NCBI RefSeq assembly: GCF_030538755.1
Contig: NZ_JAUNTJ010000006.1
Coordinates: forward strand, 1-64,000
Reading direction: 5' to 3'
Length of the DNA stretch: 64,000 bases
Source: Paracoccus sp. (in: a-proteobacteria)
GTDB taxonomy: Bacteria; Pseudomonadota; Alphaproteobacteria; Rhodobacterales; Rhodobacteraceae
The first letter of the stretch is position 1. The number at the start of each line of letters is the position of its first letter. The notes below the pieces were generated by a model. That model ran no database searches and was not told the DNA's origin. It saw only the letters and a program-made list of their open reading frames with translations. The position numbers and the translations under genes were made by a program. Positions 43,292 through 52,827 of this stretch are shown piece after piece.

Positions 43292-45397
43292 ATGACCGAT
43301 CCAAACCGCGCCGCAAACCCGGCGCAGCACAGCACCCAGACACATGACGAAGATGCCATCGGCCATCTGAGCGCCGATGAATTGCAGGCGATCGAGGAAA
43401 AATACGATCCCGAGCTGCGCTTTCGCGATCTTTTGCCCTGGGCCACGGGTCTGGTGGGCATCGTTCTGTTTCTGCTGTCCTGCTATCATTACTATACCGC
43501 CGGTTTCGGCATTCCGCAGGCGGTGATCCATCGCGGGCTGCATCTGTCGGTGACGCTGGCGATTGTGTTTTTTGCCTTTTCCGCCTTTGGCAGCGGCGCG
43601 GTGCGGCGCGGGCCGCTGGATATTGGCGGGATGCCGGTCTGGGACTGGGCCTTTGCGCTGATGGGGGCTGCGGCGGCGCTGTATGTGCCGTGGATCTATT
43701 CCGATCTGGCCTTCCGCGTCGGCAATCCGACCACGCTGGACGTGACCATGGGCACGATCCTGATCGTCGTCCTGCTGGAGGCCGTGCGCCGGTCGATGGG
43801 CTGGCCCCTGCCGGTGATTGCGATGCTGTTCATGGCCTATGCCTATTTCGGCCAGCATATGCCGGGCATTCTGGTGCATCCGGGCGCAAGCTGGACGGGG
43901 ATCGTCAACCATCTGTATCTGACCTCGCAGGGGATTTACGGCACTGCGCTGGGCGTGATCGCGACATATGTGTTCCACTTTGTGCTGTTCGGGGTGATGG
44001 CCACGCGCATCGGGCTGGGGCAGCTGTTCATTGATGTGGCGGCGGCGCTGGCCGGGCGTTATTCGGGCGGGCCGGCCAAGGTGTCGGTGCTGTCCTCGGC
44101 GCTGCTGGGGTCGATTTCGGGATCGTCCATCGCCAATACGGTGACAACCGGCGCGCTGACCATTCCGGCGATGATCCGCATCGGCTATCCCCGCCATTTC
44201 GCCGCCGCAGTCGAGGCGGCGTCATCGACCGGGGGGCAGATCACGCCGCCGGTGATGGGGGCGGTGGCCTTTCTGATGATCGAATATCTGGGCGTGCCGC
44301 TGACCACGATTCTGGTGGCGGCGCTGGTTCCGGCCTTCATGCACTTTTTCGGCGTGCTGTTGCAGGTGCATCTTGAGGCGCGGCGTCTGGGCCTGCGCGG
44401 CCTGCACCCCGAGGAAATTCCCAATGCGCTGCGGGTGATCCGTCAGGGCTGGCTGTCGGTCGTGCCGCTGGTCATCCTGATCGCGGTGCTGATGTCGGGG
44501 CGCACGCCCTTTGCCGCCGCCTTCTGGGCGATTTCATCCTGTATCGTCGTGCTGCTGTTGCAGGAACTGATGGCCAAGGGCGTGGCCGGGGCGATCCGGG
44601 GCACCCTCCACGGCATCATCGAGGGCTTTGTTCTGGGGGCGAAACAGTCGCTGTCGGTCACGGCCGCCGCCGCGCTGGTGGGTGTGGTGATCGGGGTGGT
44701 GACGCTGACCGGCGTTGGCTTCAAGATCGCCTATATGGTCACGGGCACCGCGCAGGGCTGGGCCGCGGGGATGCACGCCTGGCTGGCCTTCCTGCCGTTC
44801 GAGGTGATGAGCATTGCCACCATGACGCTGCTGTTCACGCTGTTCATGACGGCCATCGTCTGCATCCTGATGGGCTGCGGCATCCCGACCACGGCGAACT
44901 ATATCATCATGGTTGCCGTGGCCGCGCCGATCCTTGGCCTGATGGGGGTCGAGCCGCTGGTGGCGCATTTCTTCGTGTTCTACTTTGGCGTGCTGGCGGA
45001 TGTGACGCCGCCCGTCGCGCTGGCCGCCTATGCCGGGGCCAGTATCGCGGGGGCCAACGGCTTCAAGGCCGGGAACACGGCCTTCCGCCTGTCGATGGGC
45101 AAGGCGCTGGTGCCCTTCGTCTTTGTGTTCCAGCCGGCGCTGCTGCTGGTGACGCAGGGCTTTACCTGGGGGGCCTTTGCGCTGGCCTTCTTTGGGGCGG
45201 TGGGCGGCATCTGGGCCTTGTCCACCGCGATCACCGGCTGGCTGTTCGCGCCGCTTTACCGGGTGGAACGGCTGGTTCTGGCGCTGGCCGCGCTGCTGCT
45301 GATCGCGCCGCATCCGGTGCCGACCGTGATCGGGGTGGTGCTGTTCCTGCCGATCATCGCGCGGCAGTTGCTGGGGCGCGGCACGGCCGCCGCCTGA
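43292..45397 (+). CDS. TRAP transporter fused permease (4TM+12TM), TAXI type
   Basis: A protein of 701 aa. About 16-18 membrane helices: the small (DctQ-like) subunit is fused to the large (DctM-like) one. Family blocks are GSISGSSIANTVTTGALTIPAM, EAASSTGGQITPPVMGAVAF and MGCGIPTTANYII. The polar N-terminal 45 residues (DDAIGHLSADELQAIEEKYDPE style) precede the first helix. It works as a sodium- or proton-driven importer with the TAXI protein. GGGGG precedes the ATG. Confidence 0.95.
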   Translation: MTDPNRAANPAQHSTQTHDEDAIGHLSADELQAIEEKYDPELRFRDLLPWATGLVGIVLFLLSCYHYYTAGFGIPQAVIHRGLHLSVTLAIVFFAFSAFGSGAVRRGPLDIGGMPVWDWAFALMGAAAALYVPWIYSDLAFRVGNPTTLDVTMGTILIVVLLEAVRRSMGWPLPVIAMLFMAYAYFGQHMPGILVHPGASWTGIVNHLYLTSQGIYGTALGVIATYVFHFVLFGVMATRIGLGQLFIDVAAALAGRYSGGPAKVSVLSSALLGSISGSSIANTVTTGALTIPAMIRIGYPRHFAAAVEAASSTGGQITPPVMGAVAFLMIEYLGVPLTTILVAALVPAFMHFFGVLLQVHLEARRLGLRGLHPEEIPNALRVIRQGWLSVVPLVILIAVLMSGRTPFAAAFWAISSCIVVLLLQELMAKGVAGAIRGTLHGIIEGFVLGAKQSLSVTAAAALVGVVIGVVTLTGVGFKIAYMVTGTAQGWAAGMHAWLAFLPFEVMSIATMTLLFTLFMTAIVCILMGCGIPTTANYIIMVAVAAPILGLMGVEPLVAHFFVFYFGVLADVTPPVALAAYAGASIAGANGFKAGNTAFRLSMGKALVPFVFVFQPALLLVTQGFTWGAFALAFFGAVGGIWALSTAITGWLFAPLYRVERLVLALAALLLIAPHPVPTVIGVVLFLPIIARQLLGRGTAAA

Positions 45398-45408
45398 CGC
45401 GGTTTACC

Positions 45409-45463
45409 AGACCGGCCAGTCGGGGTGCGCCTGCCCCCGGCTGGCTGGTTGGGGTGCCGGTCT
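45409..45463 (+). terminator. Nested stem-loop downstream of the TRAP permease
   Basis: Inner stem CCAGTCGGGG/CCCCGGCTGG (45416-45425 with 45435-45444, one G-U pair) inside an outer stem AGACCGG/CCGGTCT (45409-45415 with 45457-45463). No U-run follows. It may stop transcription or protect the 3' end, and separates the TRAP genes from the fabI operon. Confidence 0.5.
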
Positions 45464-45548
45464 GATTGTCAGCGAAACGTCATCATCCTGTCGCCTGCCC
45501 GACTCATGCCGCTGTTAACCAGCGGCTGAGGCAATTTTGGGGGCAGGC

Positions 45549-46313
45549 ATGTTTTCCTTGTCCGGGCGCAAGGCGCTGGTGGTGGGCATCGCCAACGATC
45601 AATCCATCGCCTATGGCTGCGCGCAGGCGCTGTGCGATCAGGGGGCCGATCTGGCGGTCACATGGCTGAACGCCAAGGCCGAACCGCATGTCCGCCCGCT
45701 GGCCGAATCGCTGGGGGCCGAGATCGTGGCGCCGCTGGATGTGTCGCAGCCCGACCAGTTGCAGGCGCTGTTTCAGCAGATCACCGACCGCTGGGGCCGT
45801 CTGGATGTGCTGATCCATTCCATCGCCTTTGCGCCGCGCGATGATCTGCATGGCCGGGTGATCGACTGTTCCGCCGCAGGCTTTGCGCAGGCGATGGATG
45901 TGTCGGTGCATTCCTTCCTGCGCATGATCCGCCTGGCCGAGCCGCTGATGCCCGATGGCGGCACCTGCATGTCGGTGTCGTTCTTTGGGTCGTCGCGGGT
46001 GGTGGATCATTACAACATCATGGGTCCGGTCAAGGCCGCGCTGGAAAGCGCCGTGCGCTATGCCGCCGCCGAACTGGGGCCAAAGGGTATTTCGGTTCAC
46101 GCGCTGTCGCCGGGGCCTCTGGCGACGCGGGCGGCCTCGGGGATCGACCATTTCGACGAGCTGATGCGCACCGCGACCGAGCGCGCGCCGATGCACCAGC
46201 TGGCCACGATTCAGGATGTGGGCGCGATGGCGGCCTTTCTGGCCTCGCGCGAGGCGCGCAATCTGACCGGCGGCGTTCATGCCATCGACGGCGGTTATTC
46301 CATCACGGCCTGA
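45549..46313 (+). CDS. fabI: Enoyl-ACP/acyl-CoA reductase FabI-like, variant active site
   Basis: A protein of 254 aa. SDR fold with the FabI-type cofactor loop [13 protein letters not shown]. The catalytic pair is Tyr155 and Lys162 (HYNIMGPVK). The first Tyr of the FabI triad (E. coli Tyr146) is Phe145 here: [11 protein letters not shown]-terminal [13 protein letters not shown] and IDGGYSI are typical. It reduces enoyl-thioesters with NADH. The first position in an operon with acyl-CoA genes, plus this change, suggests a specialised paralogue and not the housekeeping FabI; a CoA substrate is inference. I chose the ATG at 45549 over the one at 45537. Confidence 0.88.
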   Translation: MFSLSGRKALVVGIANDQSIAYGCAQALCDQGADLAVTWLNAKAEPHVRPLAESLGAEIVAPLDVSQPDQLQALFQQITDRWGRLDVLIHSIAFAPRDDLHGRVIDCSAAGFAQAMDVSVHSFLRMIRLAEPLMPDGGTCMSVSFFGSSRVVDHYNIMGPVKAALESAVRYAAAELGPKGISVHALSPGPLATRAASGIDHFDELMRTATERAPMHQLATIQDVGAMAAFLASREARNLTGGVHAIDGGYSITA

Positions 46314-46332
46314 GTCACGAAAGGGAACTGCC

Positions 46333-48840
46333 ATGACCAGTCTATTCGATCTGTTCGACCCCGCCCATGATGCGCTGTATGGCCCGGCCAATGATGCCGG
46401 GCTGATGCTGGGCGACTGGCTGGTGAATGCGCAGTCCGAAATCGAGGCGCACAGCAAGACCGGCGACATCATCGCCAGCGCGTTTCAGCGGCAGATGCGC
46501 CATATCTCGGCCACGCATGGCGCCCGCGCCCGCGATACGGCCAATGCCACCGCCCGCGTGGTGCAGGGGTTCCGGCAGGCGCAGCAATCCCATGCGCTGG
46601 CGACGGCCTGGGCCAGCTATCTGACCGATGCCGCCGAACGGGCGGTGTTGACGGCGGATGCGCTGCGCCAGCGCGGCGACATCTTTCTGGAACACGAGGC
46701 GGCGGGCTGCCCGCCGGTGCTGATCTATGATTACGAGGTGGTGATGGACGGGGCCGACCAGCCCTATCCGTCGAACTATATGCTGCTGCGCATCCTGCCG
46801 CCCGAGGGCGTCAGCATCGACGACAGCCGCCGCCCCTATATCGTCATCGACCCGCGCGCGGGCCATGGCCCCGGCATCGGCGGGTTCAAATCCGACAGTC
46901 AGGTGGGCGTCGCCATGCGCGAGGGGCACCCGGTCTATTTCGTGTCCTTCCGCCGCGCGCCGGAACCGGGGCAGTTCCTGTCCTATGTCACCCGCACCGA
47001 GGCCGCCTTTGTGCGCGAGGTGATGCGGCGCCACCCCGATGCCTCGGCCCCGGTCATCATCGGCAATTGTCAGGGCGGCTGGGCCACGCTGCTGCTGGCG
47101 GCGACCAACCCCGATCTGACCGGGCCGATCGTCATCAACGGCGCGCCGGTCGCGCCATGGGCCGGGCGTGTGGGCGAAAACCCGATGCGCTATAACGCCG
47201 GGGTCTTGGGCGGGACGTGGATTCCGATGTTCCTGTCGGATCTGGGCGGCGGCATCTTTGACGGCGCGCATCTGGTGCAGAACTTTGAGCTGCTGAACCC
47301 CGGCCGCACGATGTTTCGCAAATACACCGACCTGTTCCGCGACATCGACAAGGGCACCGACCGCTTTCTGGAATTCGAAACATGGTGGGGCGGCTTTTTC
47401 CTGCTGACCGAACCGGAAATCCGCTGGATCGTGGAACAGTTGTTCGTCGGCAACCGTCTGGTCAAGAACGAGGCCCGGATCGAGCCGGGCCGGCCCATCG
47501 ACCTGAAAGCCATCCGCGCGCCGATCATCGCCTTTGCCAGCTTTGGCGACAATATCACCCCGCCGCAGCAGGCGCTGAACTGGATCTGCGAAACCTATAC
47601 CGATGTGAACGAAATCCGCATCCGGGGACAGCGGATCATCTATATGATCCATGAACAGGTCGGGCATCTGGGCATCTTTGTCAGCAGCCAGATCGCCAAT
47701 CGCGAACATTCGGAAATGGCCTCGACGATGAAGACCATCGAGGCGCTGGCCCCCGGTCTTTACGAAATGCGCATCGAGGATGTGACCGAAAAGAACGGCC
47801 GCACGCATTTCACCGTCGGTTTCGCCGAACGCACGCTGGACGACATTCGCGGCATCGACGACGGCTTTGACGATGAACGCCCCTTTGCCGCCGTGGCCCG
47901 CGCATCAGAGATGCAGGCGCAGTTTTACGAAGGCGCGGTGCGTCCGCTGGTGCGCGCGGCGGTGACGCCATCCATGGCCGAGGCGGGGCGGGTGCTGCAT
48001 CCGCTGCGGGTGCAGCGCGCGGTGATGTCGTCGCGCAATCCGGTCATGGGGCTGGTCGAAAGCGCCGCCGAAAAGCTGCGCGACAACCGCCATCCTGTCC
48101 ACGCCGACAACCCCTTTGTCGCCGCCGAGGCGCTGTGGGTGCAATCCGTCGAACAGGCGCTGGATTTCTGGCGCGACTGGCGCGACATGTGTTACGAGAT
48201 GACCTTTTTCGGCATGTGGTCGAACCCCTGGGCGCGCGCCTTTGGCCAAAGCCACGAGGCGCGGCGCACGCTGAAAGACGCGGGCGAATTGCGCGGCCTG
48301 CCCGAGGTCGCCAGCGCGCTGACCCAGATCGACAAGGGCGGCTTTGCCGAGGCGGTGATCCGCATGTTGATCCTGATGGTGGACAGCCGGGGCAATGTGC
48401 GCCGCGACCGTCTGGAACGGTCCAGCCGGGTGCTGACCTGCGACGAACCCTTCGCCAGCCTTGGCGCGGAAAAGCGCGCCATCATCATTCATCAGCAAAC
48501 CCTGATCGCCAGCTTTGAACGCGACCGCGCCATCGAAACGCTGCCGCTGCTGCTGCCCGATCCGGCGGATCGCGAACTGGCGATGGCGGTGGCGCAATAT
48601 ATCCCCGGTCGTCTGGATGAAATGTCGCCCGCCACGCTGGCTCTGCTGGACCGGATGCGCTCGGTTCTGGGGTTGGGGCCGATTACGGCGGATGTGAACG
48701 ACGATCCGCTTGCGCAACGGCACCCCAACGCGCAAGACAGTGCGCAAGACATGCCGGGCGCGGAACAGGCTGCGCCCAAGCCCGCACCGGCCAGTCGCGG
48801 GCGCAGAACCCGAAAGGCAGAGACTGATGCACTTGGTTAA
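46333..48840 (+). CDS. DUF3141 protein, PHA-synthase-like alpha/beta hydrolase
   Basis: A protein of 835 aa. Residues ~120-470 form an alpha/beta-hydrolase domain like poly(3-hydroxyalkanoate) synthase PhaC. The nucleophile box is GNCQGG with Cys246 (G-x-C-x-G-G, as in PhaC). The acid is Asp406 in FGDNITPP (PhaC: D-H-I-x-P) and the base is His445 in VGHLGIF (PhaC: SGHI). The ~120 N-terminal helical residues also recall PhaC. The ~370-residue C-terminal part is unique to DUF3141 and ends in a basic Pro/Ala tail. AAAGGGAA precedes the ATG at 46333. Acyl-transferase or thioesterase activity is inferred; it is much longer than PhaC (~560-600 aa). Confidence 0.9.
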   Translation: MTSLFDLFDPAHDALYGPANDAGLMLGDWLVNAQSEIEAHSKTGDIIASAFQRQMRHISATHGARARDTANATARVVQGFRQAQQSHALATAWASYLTDAAERAVLTADALRQRGDIFLEHEAAGCPPVLIYDYEVVMDGADQPYPSNYMLLRILPPEGVSIDDSRRPYIVIDPRAGHGPGIGGFKSDSQVGVAMREGHPVYFVSFRRAPEPGQFLSYVTRTEAAFVREVMRRHPDASAPVIIGNCQGGWATLLLAATNPDLTGPIVINGAPVAPWAGRVGENPMRYNAGVLGGTWIPMFLSDLGGGIFDGAHLVQNFELLNPGRTMFRKYTDLFRDIDKGTDRFLEFETWWGGFFLLTEPEIRWIVEQLFVGNRLVKNEARIEPGRPIDLKAIRAPIIAFASFGDNITPPQQALNWICETYTDVNEIRIRGQRIIYMIHEQVGHLGIFVSSQIANREHSEMASTMKTIEALAPGLYEMRIEDVTEKNGRTHFTVGFAERTLDDIRGIDDGFDDERPFAAVARASEMQAQFYEGAVRPLVRAAVTPSMAEAGRVLHPLRVQRAVMSSRNPVMGLVESAAEKLRDNRHPVHADNPFVAAEALWVQSVEQALDFWRDWRDMCYEMTFFGMWSNPWARAFGQSHEARRTLKDAGELRGLPEVASALTQIDKGGFAEAVIRMLILMVDSRGNVRRDRLERSSRVLTCDEPFASLGAEKRAIIIHQQTLIASFERDRAIETLPLLLPDPADRELAMAVAQYIPGRLDEMSPATLALLDRMRSVLGLGPITADVNDDPLAQRHPNAQDSAQDMPGAEQAAPKPAPASRGRRTRKAETDALG

Positions 48841-50236
48841 CCGCACGCTGGATGAATTGCAGATCGGCGACACGGCCGAATTCCGCCGCCTGATTACGCT
48901 GGACGATCTGTTTTCCTTTGCCGTGATTTCCGGCAATTATAACCCGATGCACCTGCCGGACGAGGATGGCGACGGCGATGGCGTGCCCGAAAGCGTGGCG
49001 CCGGGCATGTTTCTGGCCTCGCTGTTTTCGGCGGCGCTGGGCACGCGGCTGCCCGGCCCCGGCACGCTGTATCGGCGGCAGGTGCTGAATTTCCACGAAC
49101 GCGCCCATTCCGGCGAAGAGGTCGTCTGCCGCGTTCGTGTGACCGGCAAGGAACCGGGCGGCATCGTGATGCTGGAAACCGAATTGCGCCGGGTCGGCGA
49201 TGACGTGCTGCTGCTGGATGGTCAGGCGACGGTGCAGGCCCCGACGCGCAAGTTCGACCGCGACGGGATCGAGGTTCCCGGCCTGCTGGTCGAACGGCAC
49301 CGCCATTTCAGCGCGCTGCTGGAAAAGGCCAGACACCTGCCCGCGCTGCCGACGGCGGTGGTCTGCCCCGACGATCCCAACTCGTTGGGGGGGGCGCTGA
49401 AGGCCGCGCATGAGGGGCTGATCGTGCCGATCCTGATCGGCAAGGCGGCGGCGATCCGCGCCACCGCGCAGGAACTGGGCGAAAGCCTTGACGGGATCGA
49501 GGTGATCGACATCGCCGGCGATGCCGAGGCCGCCGCCGAGGCCTGCCATCTGGTTCACGCGGGCCGCGCCGCCGCAGTGATGAAGGGGCATATGCACACC
49601 GATGATCTGCTGCGCCCGATGCTGTCGAAAACCCACGGGCTACGCGTCGGCCGCCGCTTTACCCATGTGTTCGTCATGGATGTGCCCAGCCGCCCCGAGC
49701 CGGTTCTGGTGACGGATGCCGCGATCAACATCGCGCCCGATCTGGCGACCAAGCAGGACATCGTTCAGAACGCGCTGGAACTGGCCGCTGCCATCGGGCT
49801 GGAACCGCGCGCGGGGGTTCTGTCGGCGGTGGAAACGGTGAACCCGGCGATCCAGTCATCCATCGACGCGGCGCTGCTGTCCAAGATGGCAGAGCGCGGC
49901 CAGATCACCGGCGGGCAGGTCGATGGCCCGCTGGCGATGGATAACGCCGTCGATATGGGTGCCGCCCGCACCAAGGGGCTGCGCGGCGAGGTGGCGGGCC
50001 GGGCCAATATTCTGGTGGTGCCCGACATCGACGCGGGCAATATGCTGGCGAAACAGCTTGCCTTTATCAGCCATGCCGAGGGGGCCGGGCTGGTTCTGGG
50101 CGCGCGGGTGCCGGTGATCCTGAATTCGCGGTCCGACAGCGCGGCCTCGCGCCTGGCATCCTGCGCGGTGGCGGCGCTGCATCATGCGGCGACCGGCGCG
50201 GGGCGGGGCGATCTGACCGGGGTGGCCGCACAATGA
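48827..50236 (+). CDS. MaoC hydratase - phosphate acetyl/butyryltransferase fusion
   Basis: A protein of 469 aa. Residues 1 to ~145 form a MaoC-like hot-dog domain ([15 protein letters not shown], a hydratase-2 motif variant, and [16 protein letters not shown]). Residues ~155-460 form a PTA_PTB domain ([44 protein letters not shown]). It could hydrate or dehydrate a short acyl-CoA and swap CoA for phosphate. Such fusions are annotated bifunctional enoyl-CoA hydratase/phosphate acetyltransferase. AAAGG precedes the ATG at 48827, which lies 14 nt inside the DUF3141 gene. It overlaps ackA by 4 nt. Confidence 0.92.
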   Translation: MHLVNRTLDELQIGDTAEFRRLITLDDLFSFAVISGNYNPMHLPDEDGDGDGVPESVAPGMFLASLFSAALGTRLPGPGTLYRRQVLNFHERAHSGEEVVCRVRVTGKEPGGIVMLETELRRVGDDVLLLDGQATVQAPTRKFDRDGIEVPGLLVERHRHFSALLEKARHLPALPTAVVCPDDPNSLGGALKAAHEGLIVPILIGKAAAIRATAQELGESLDGIEVIDIAGDAEAAAEACHLVHAGRAAAVMKGHMHTDDLLRPMLSKTHGLRVGRRFTHVFVMDVPSRPEPVLVTDAAINIAPDLATKQDIVQNALELAAAIGLEPRAGVLSAVETVNPAIQSSIDAALLSKMAERGQITGGQVDGPLAMDNAVDMGAARTKGLRGEVAGRANILVVPDIDAGNMLAKQLAFISHAEGAGLVLGARVPVILNSRSDSAASRLASCAVAALHHAATGAGRGDLTGVAAQ

Positions 50237-51450
50237 ACCGCCCGACCAACCGCCCCACGGGGCACGACGTCATTCTGGCGCTGAACGCCGGGTCGTCCTC
50301 GTTGAAATTCGTGGTCTTTGCGGCGCAGGATGGCGACAGCGCGCTGGCCGAAGGTCTGGTGGACCGTATCGGCAGCGATGCGGCCAGCATCCGCCTGCGC
50401 GACGGGGCGGGCGCCGATCTGCCGGTGGCCGAGGGCCGCCCCGCCGATCACGCCGCCGCGCTGCAACTGGCGCTGGACAGCCTGTCGGCGGCGCTGCCCG
50501 ATGCGCGGGTGGTGGCCGTGGGGCATCGCGTGGTGCATGGCGGCACCACCTTTCGCGGCCCGGTGATCGTCGATGAGCCGGTGATGGCGCAGATCGAGGC
50601 GCTGCGCCCCTTTGCGCCGCTGCATCAGCCGCATAACATCGCCGGTATCCGCGCCGCGATGGCGGCCTTTCCGGGCGTGCCGCAGATCGCCTGTTTCGAC
50701 ACCGCCTTTCACCGCACCCACCCATGGGTGAACGATACCTTTGCCCTGCCCAGCAGCTTTTACGACGAAGGCGTGCGCCGCTATGGTTTCCACGGGCTGA
50801 GCTATGATTACATCACATCCGAACTGCACCGCATCGCGCCGCTGATTGCGGCGGGGCGGGTGGTGATCGCGCATCTGGGCAATGGCGCGTCGATGTGCGC
50901 GGTGCAGAATGGCCGCTCGGTCGCCTCGACCATGGGGTTCACGGCGCTGGACGGGCTGCCGATGGGGACGCGCAGCGGGCAGTTGGACCCCGGCGTGGTG
51001 CTGTATCTGATGGATCAGCGCGGTATGACCACCGCCGAGGTGCGCCGCCTGCTGTATGAAAAATCCGGCCTGCTGGGCCTGTCGGGCGGGCTGTCGAACG
51101 ACATGCGCACGCTGGAATCCGCCGCCACCCCCGAGGCGCAGCAGGCCATCGACTATTTCGTGTTCCGCATCCAGCGCGAGCTGGGCGCGATGGCGGCGGC
51201 CATGGGCGGCATCGACGCGCTGGTGTTCTGCGGCGGCATCGGGGAAAACTCGCGCCTGATCCGCGCACGGGTGTGCGAGCGGACGGAATGGATGGGCCTT
51301 GAAATCGACCATGGCCGCAATGACCGCAACGAAACCATCATCTCATCGGATGTGTCGCGCGGTCATGTCATGGTCATCCCCACCAACGAAGGGCTGGTGA
51401 TCGCCCGCGCGGCGCGCGATCTGTTGAATCTGGGGGGCAGCACGACATGA
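50233..51450 (+). CDS. ackA: Acetate/short-chain acid kinase AckA
   Basis: A protein of 405 aa. ASKHA fold: LALNAGSSSLKFVVF (phosphate 1), VGHRVVHGG with the substrate-site Arg, FDTAFHRTHP (catalytic Asp), YGFHGLSYDYI and HLGNGASMCAV, and GGIGENS. It makes ATP from acyl-phosphate (acetyl, propionyl or butyryl). ATGA overlaps join it to the transacylase fusion and to atoD, so acyl-CoA to acid plus ATP can run in one operon. Confidence 0.95.
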   Translation: MNRPTNRPTGHDVILALNAGSSSLKFVVFAAQDGDSALAEGLVDRIGSDAASIRLRDGAGADLPVAEGRPADHAAALQLALDSLSAALPDARVVAVGHRVVHGGTTFRGPVIVDEPVMAQIEALRPFAPLHQPHNIAGIRAAMAAFPGVPQIACFDTAFHRTHPWVNDTFALPSSFYDEGVRRYGFHGLSYDYITSELHRIAPLIAAGRVVIAHLGNGASMCAVQNGRSVASTMGFTALDGLPMGTRSGQLDPGVVLYLMDQRGMTTAEVRRLLYEKSGLLGLSGGLSNDMRTLESAATPEAQQAIDYFVFRIQRELGAMAAAMGGIDALVFCGGIGENSRLIRARVCERTEWMGLEIDHGRNDRNETIISSDVSRGHVMVIPTNEGLVIARAARDLLNLGGSTT

Positions 51451-52112
51451 AGGGCGCTTTGACACCGCAGGCGGCGGCGCAGATGATCCCCGACGGGGCC
51501 AGCGTGATGATCGGCGGCTTTATGGGGGTGGGGTCGCCGCACCGGATGATCGACGCGCTGGTGGCGCGGGGCGCGCGCGGGCTGACCGTCATCGCCAATG
51601 ACACCGCCCGGCCCGGCCATGGCATCGGCAAGCTGGTGTCGGCGGGGGCGGTGGCGCGGGTCATCACCTCGCATATCGGGCTGAACCCGGAAACGCAGGC
51701 GGGCATGATCGACGGCAGCATTCAGGTCGATCTGGTGCCGCAGGGCACGCTGGTCGAACGCATCCGCGCGGGCGGCGTCGGTCTGGGCGGGGTGCTGACG
51801 CCCACCGGCCTTGGCACCGAGGTCGAGGACGGCAAGCAGATCATCCAGATCGAGGGCCGCGATTTCCTGCTGGATCTGCCGCTGAAGGCCGATTTCGCGC
51901 TGTTGGCCGCCGCGCAGGCGGATTACATCGGCAACCTGTCCTATTCGTTGACGGCGCATAACTTTAACCCGGTCATGGCGCTGGCCGGGGCCACCGTCAT
52001 CGCCGAGGCGGATGTGATCGTGCCCGTGGGCGTGATCCCGCCCGATGCCGTGAAAACGCCCGGTGTGCTGGTCGATCACCTGCTGCTGCGCGCGACTCAT
52101 GGGGAAGGTTGA
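51447..52112 (+). CDS. atoD: 3-oxoacid / acetate CoA-transferase subunit alpha
   Basis: A protein of 221 aa. Family I CoA-transferase alpha subunit: IPDGASVMIGGFMGVGSPHRMIDAL in outline, then IANDTARPGHGIGKLV and SHIGLNPETQ. The C-terminal ATVIAEADVIVPVG is also conserved. It needs the beta subunit AtoA for activity. Possible donors are acetyl-CoA, butyryl-CoA and acetoacetate. ATGA overlap with ackA; 13 nt before atoA. Confidence 0.93.
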   Translation: MKGALTPQAAAQMIPDGASVMIGGFMGVGSPHRMIDALVARGARGLTVIANDTARPGHGIGKLVSAGAVARVITSHIGLNPETQAGMIDGSIQVDLVPQGTLVERIRAGGVGLGGVLTPTGLGTEVEDGKQIIQIEGRDFLLDLPLKADFALLAAAQADYIGNLSYSLTAHNFNPVMALAGATVIAEADVIVPVGVIPPDAVKTPGVLVDHLLLRATHGEG

Positions 52113-52125
52113 GGGGGAAAAGCCG

Positions 52126-52779
52126 ATGGATGCCAAGGAACTGATCGCCCGCCGCGTGGCGCAGGAAATCCGGCCCGGAATGCTGGTCAATCTGGGCATC
52201 GGCCTGCCCAGCCTTGTCGCCAGTTTCGTTCCCGCCGGGCGAGGCGTGTTCTTTCAGGCGGAAAACGGCGTCATCGGCCTTGGCGCCCGCCCGCCCGAGG
52301 GGATGGAGGACCCGAACCTGACCGATGCGGGCGGCGGTTTCGTGTCGGCGGTGCCCGGCGCGGCCTCTATCGACAGCGCGATGAGCTTTGGCCTGATCCG
52401 GGGCGGGCATCTGGATATGACCGTTCTGGGCGGCTTGCAGGTGGACGAGGCCGGGCATCTGGCCAACTGGAAGGTGCCGGGCAAGATGGTGCCGGGCATG
52501 GGCGGGGCGATGGATCTTGTGACCGGCGCGGCCCGCGTCATCGTGGCCATGCAGCACAGCGCGCGCGGGCAGGCCAAGATCGTGCGCCGCTGTTCCCTGC
52601 CGCTGACGGCGCGGCGCAAGGTTGATCTGATCGTCACCGATCTGGCGGTGATCGAGCCGACCGGCCACGGCCTGATCCTGCGCGAACGCGCGCCGGGCGT
52701 CAGCACCGACGCCATCCGGGCTGCGACAGAGGCGGATCTTGTCATTCCCGACGATGTGCCCGAAATGCAGTTGGGCTGA
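52126..52779 (+). CDS. atoA: 3-oxoacid / acetate CoA-transferase subunit beta
   Basis: A protein of 217 aa. The catalytic Glu that forms the CoA thioester is residue 46 in QAENGVIGLG. NLGIGLPSLVA and GGHLDMTVLGGLQVDEAG are family blocks. The ATG at 52126 follows GAGGGGG. It pairs with AtoD. The likely role is activation of a short-chain acid (acetoacetate, butyrate) with acyl-CoA. Confidence 0.93.
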   Translation: MDAKELIARRVAQEIRPGMLVNLGIGLPSLVASFVPAGRGVFFQAENGVIGLGARPPEGMEDPNLTDAGGGFVSAVPGAASIDSAMSFGLIRGGHLDMTVLGGLQVDEAGHLANWKVPGKMVPGMGGAMDLVTGAARVIVAMQHSARGQAKIVRRCSLPLTARRKVDLIVTDLAVIEPTGHGLILRERAPGVSTDAIRAATEADLVIPDDVPEMQLG

Positions 52780-52827
52780 CCCGGCTGGCATCCTGTCGGT
52801 CATGGTCGGCAATGGGGGGCAAAGCCG

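Noticed and set aside
46333-48840. Calling the DUF3141 gene a true phaC
   Set aside because: The triad matches, but the length (835 aa), the extra C-terminal half and the absence of phaB, phasin or phaR genes argue for a related family with unknown activity.
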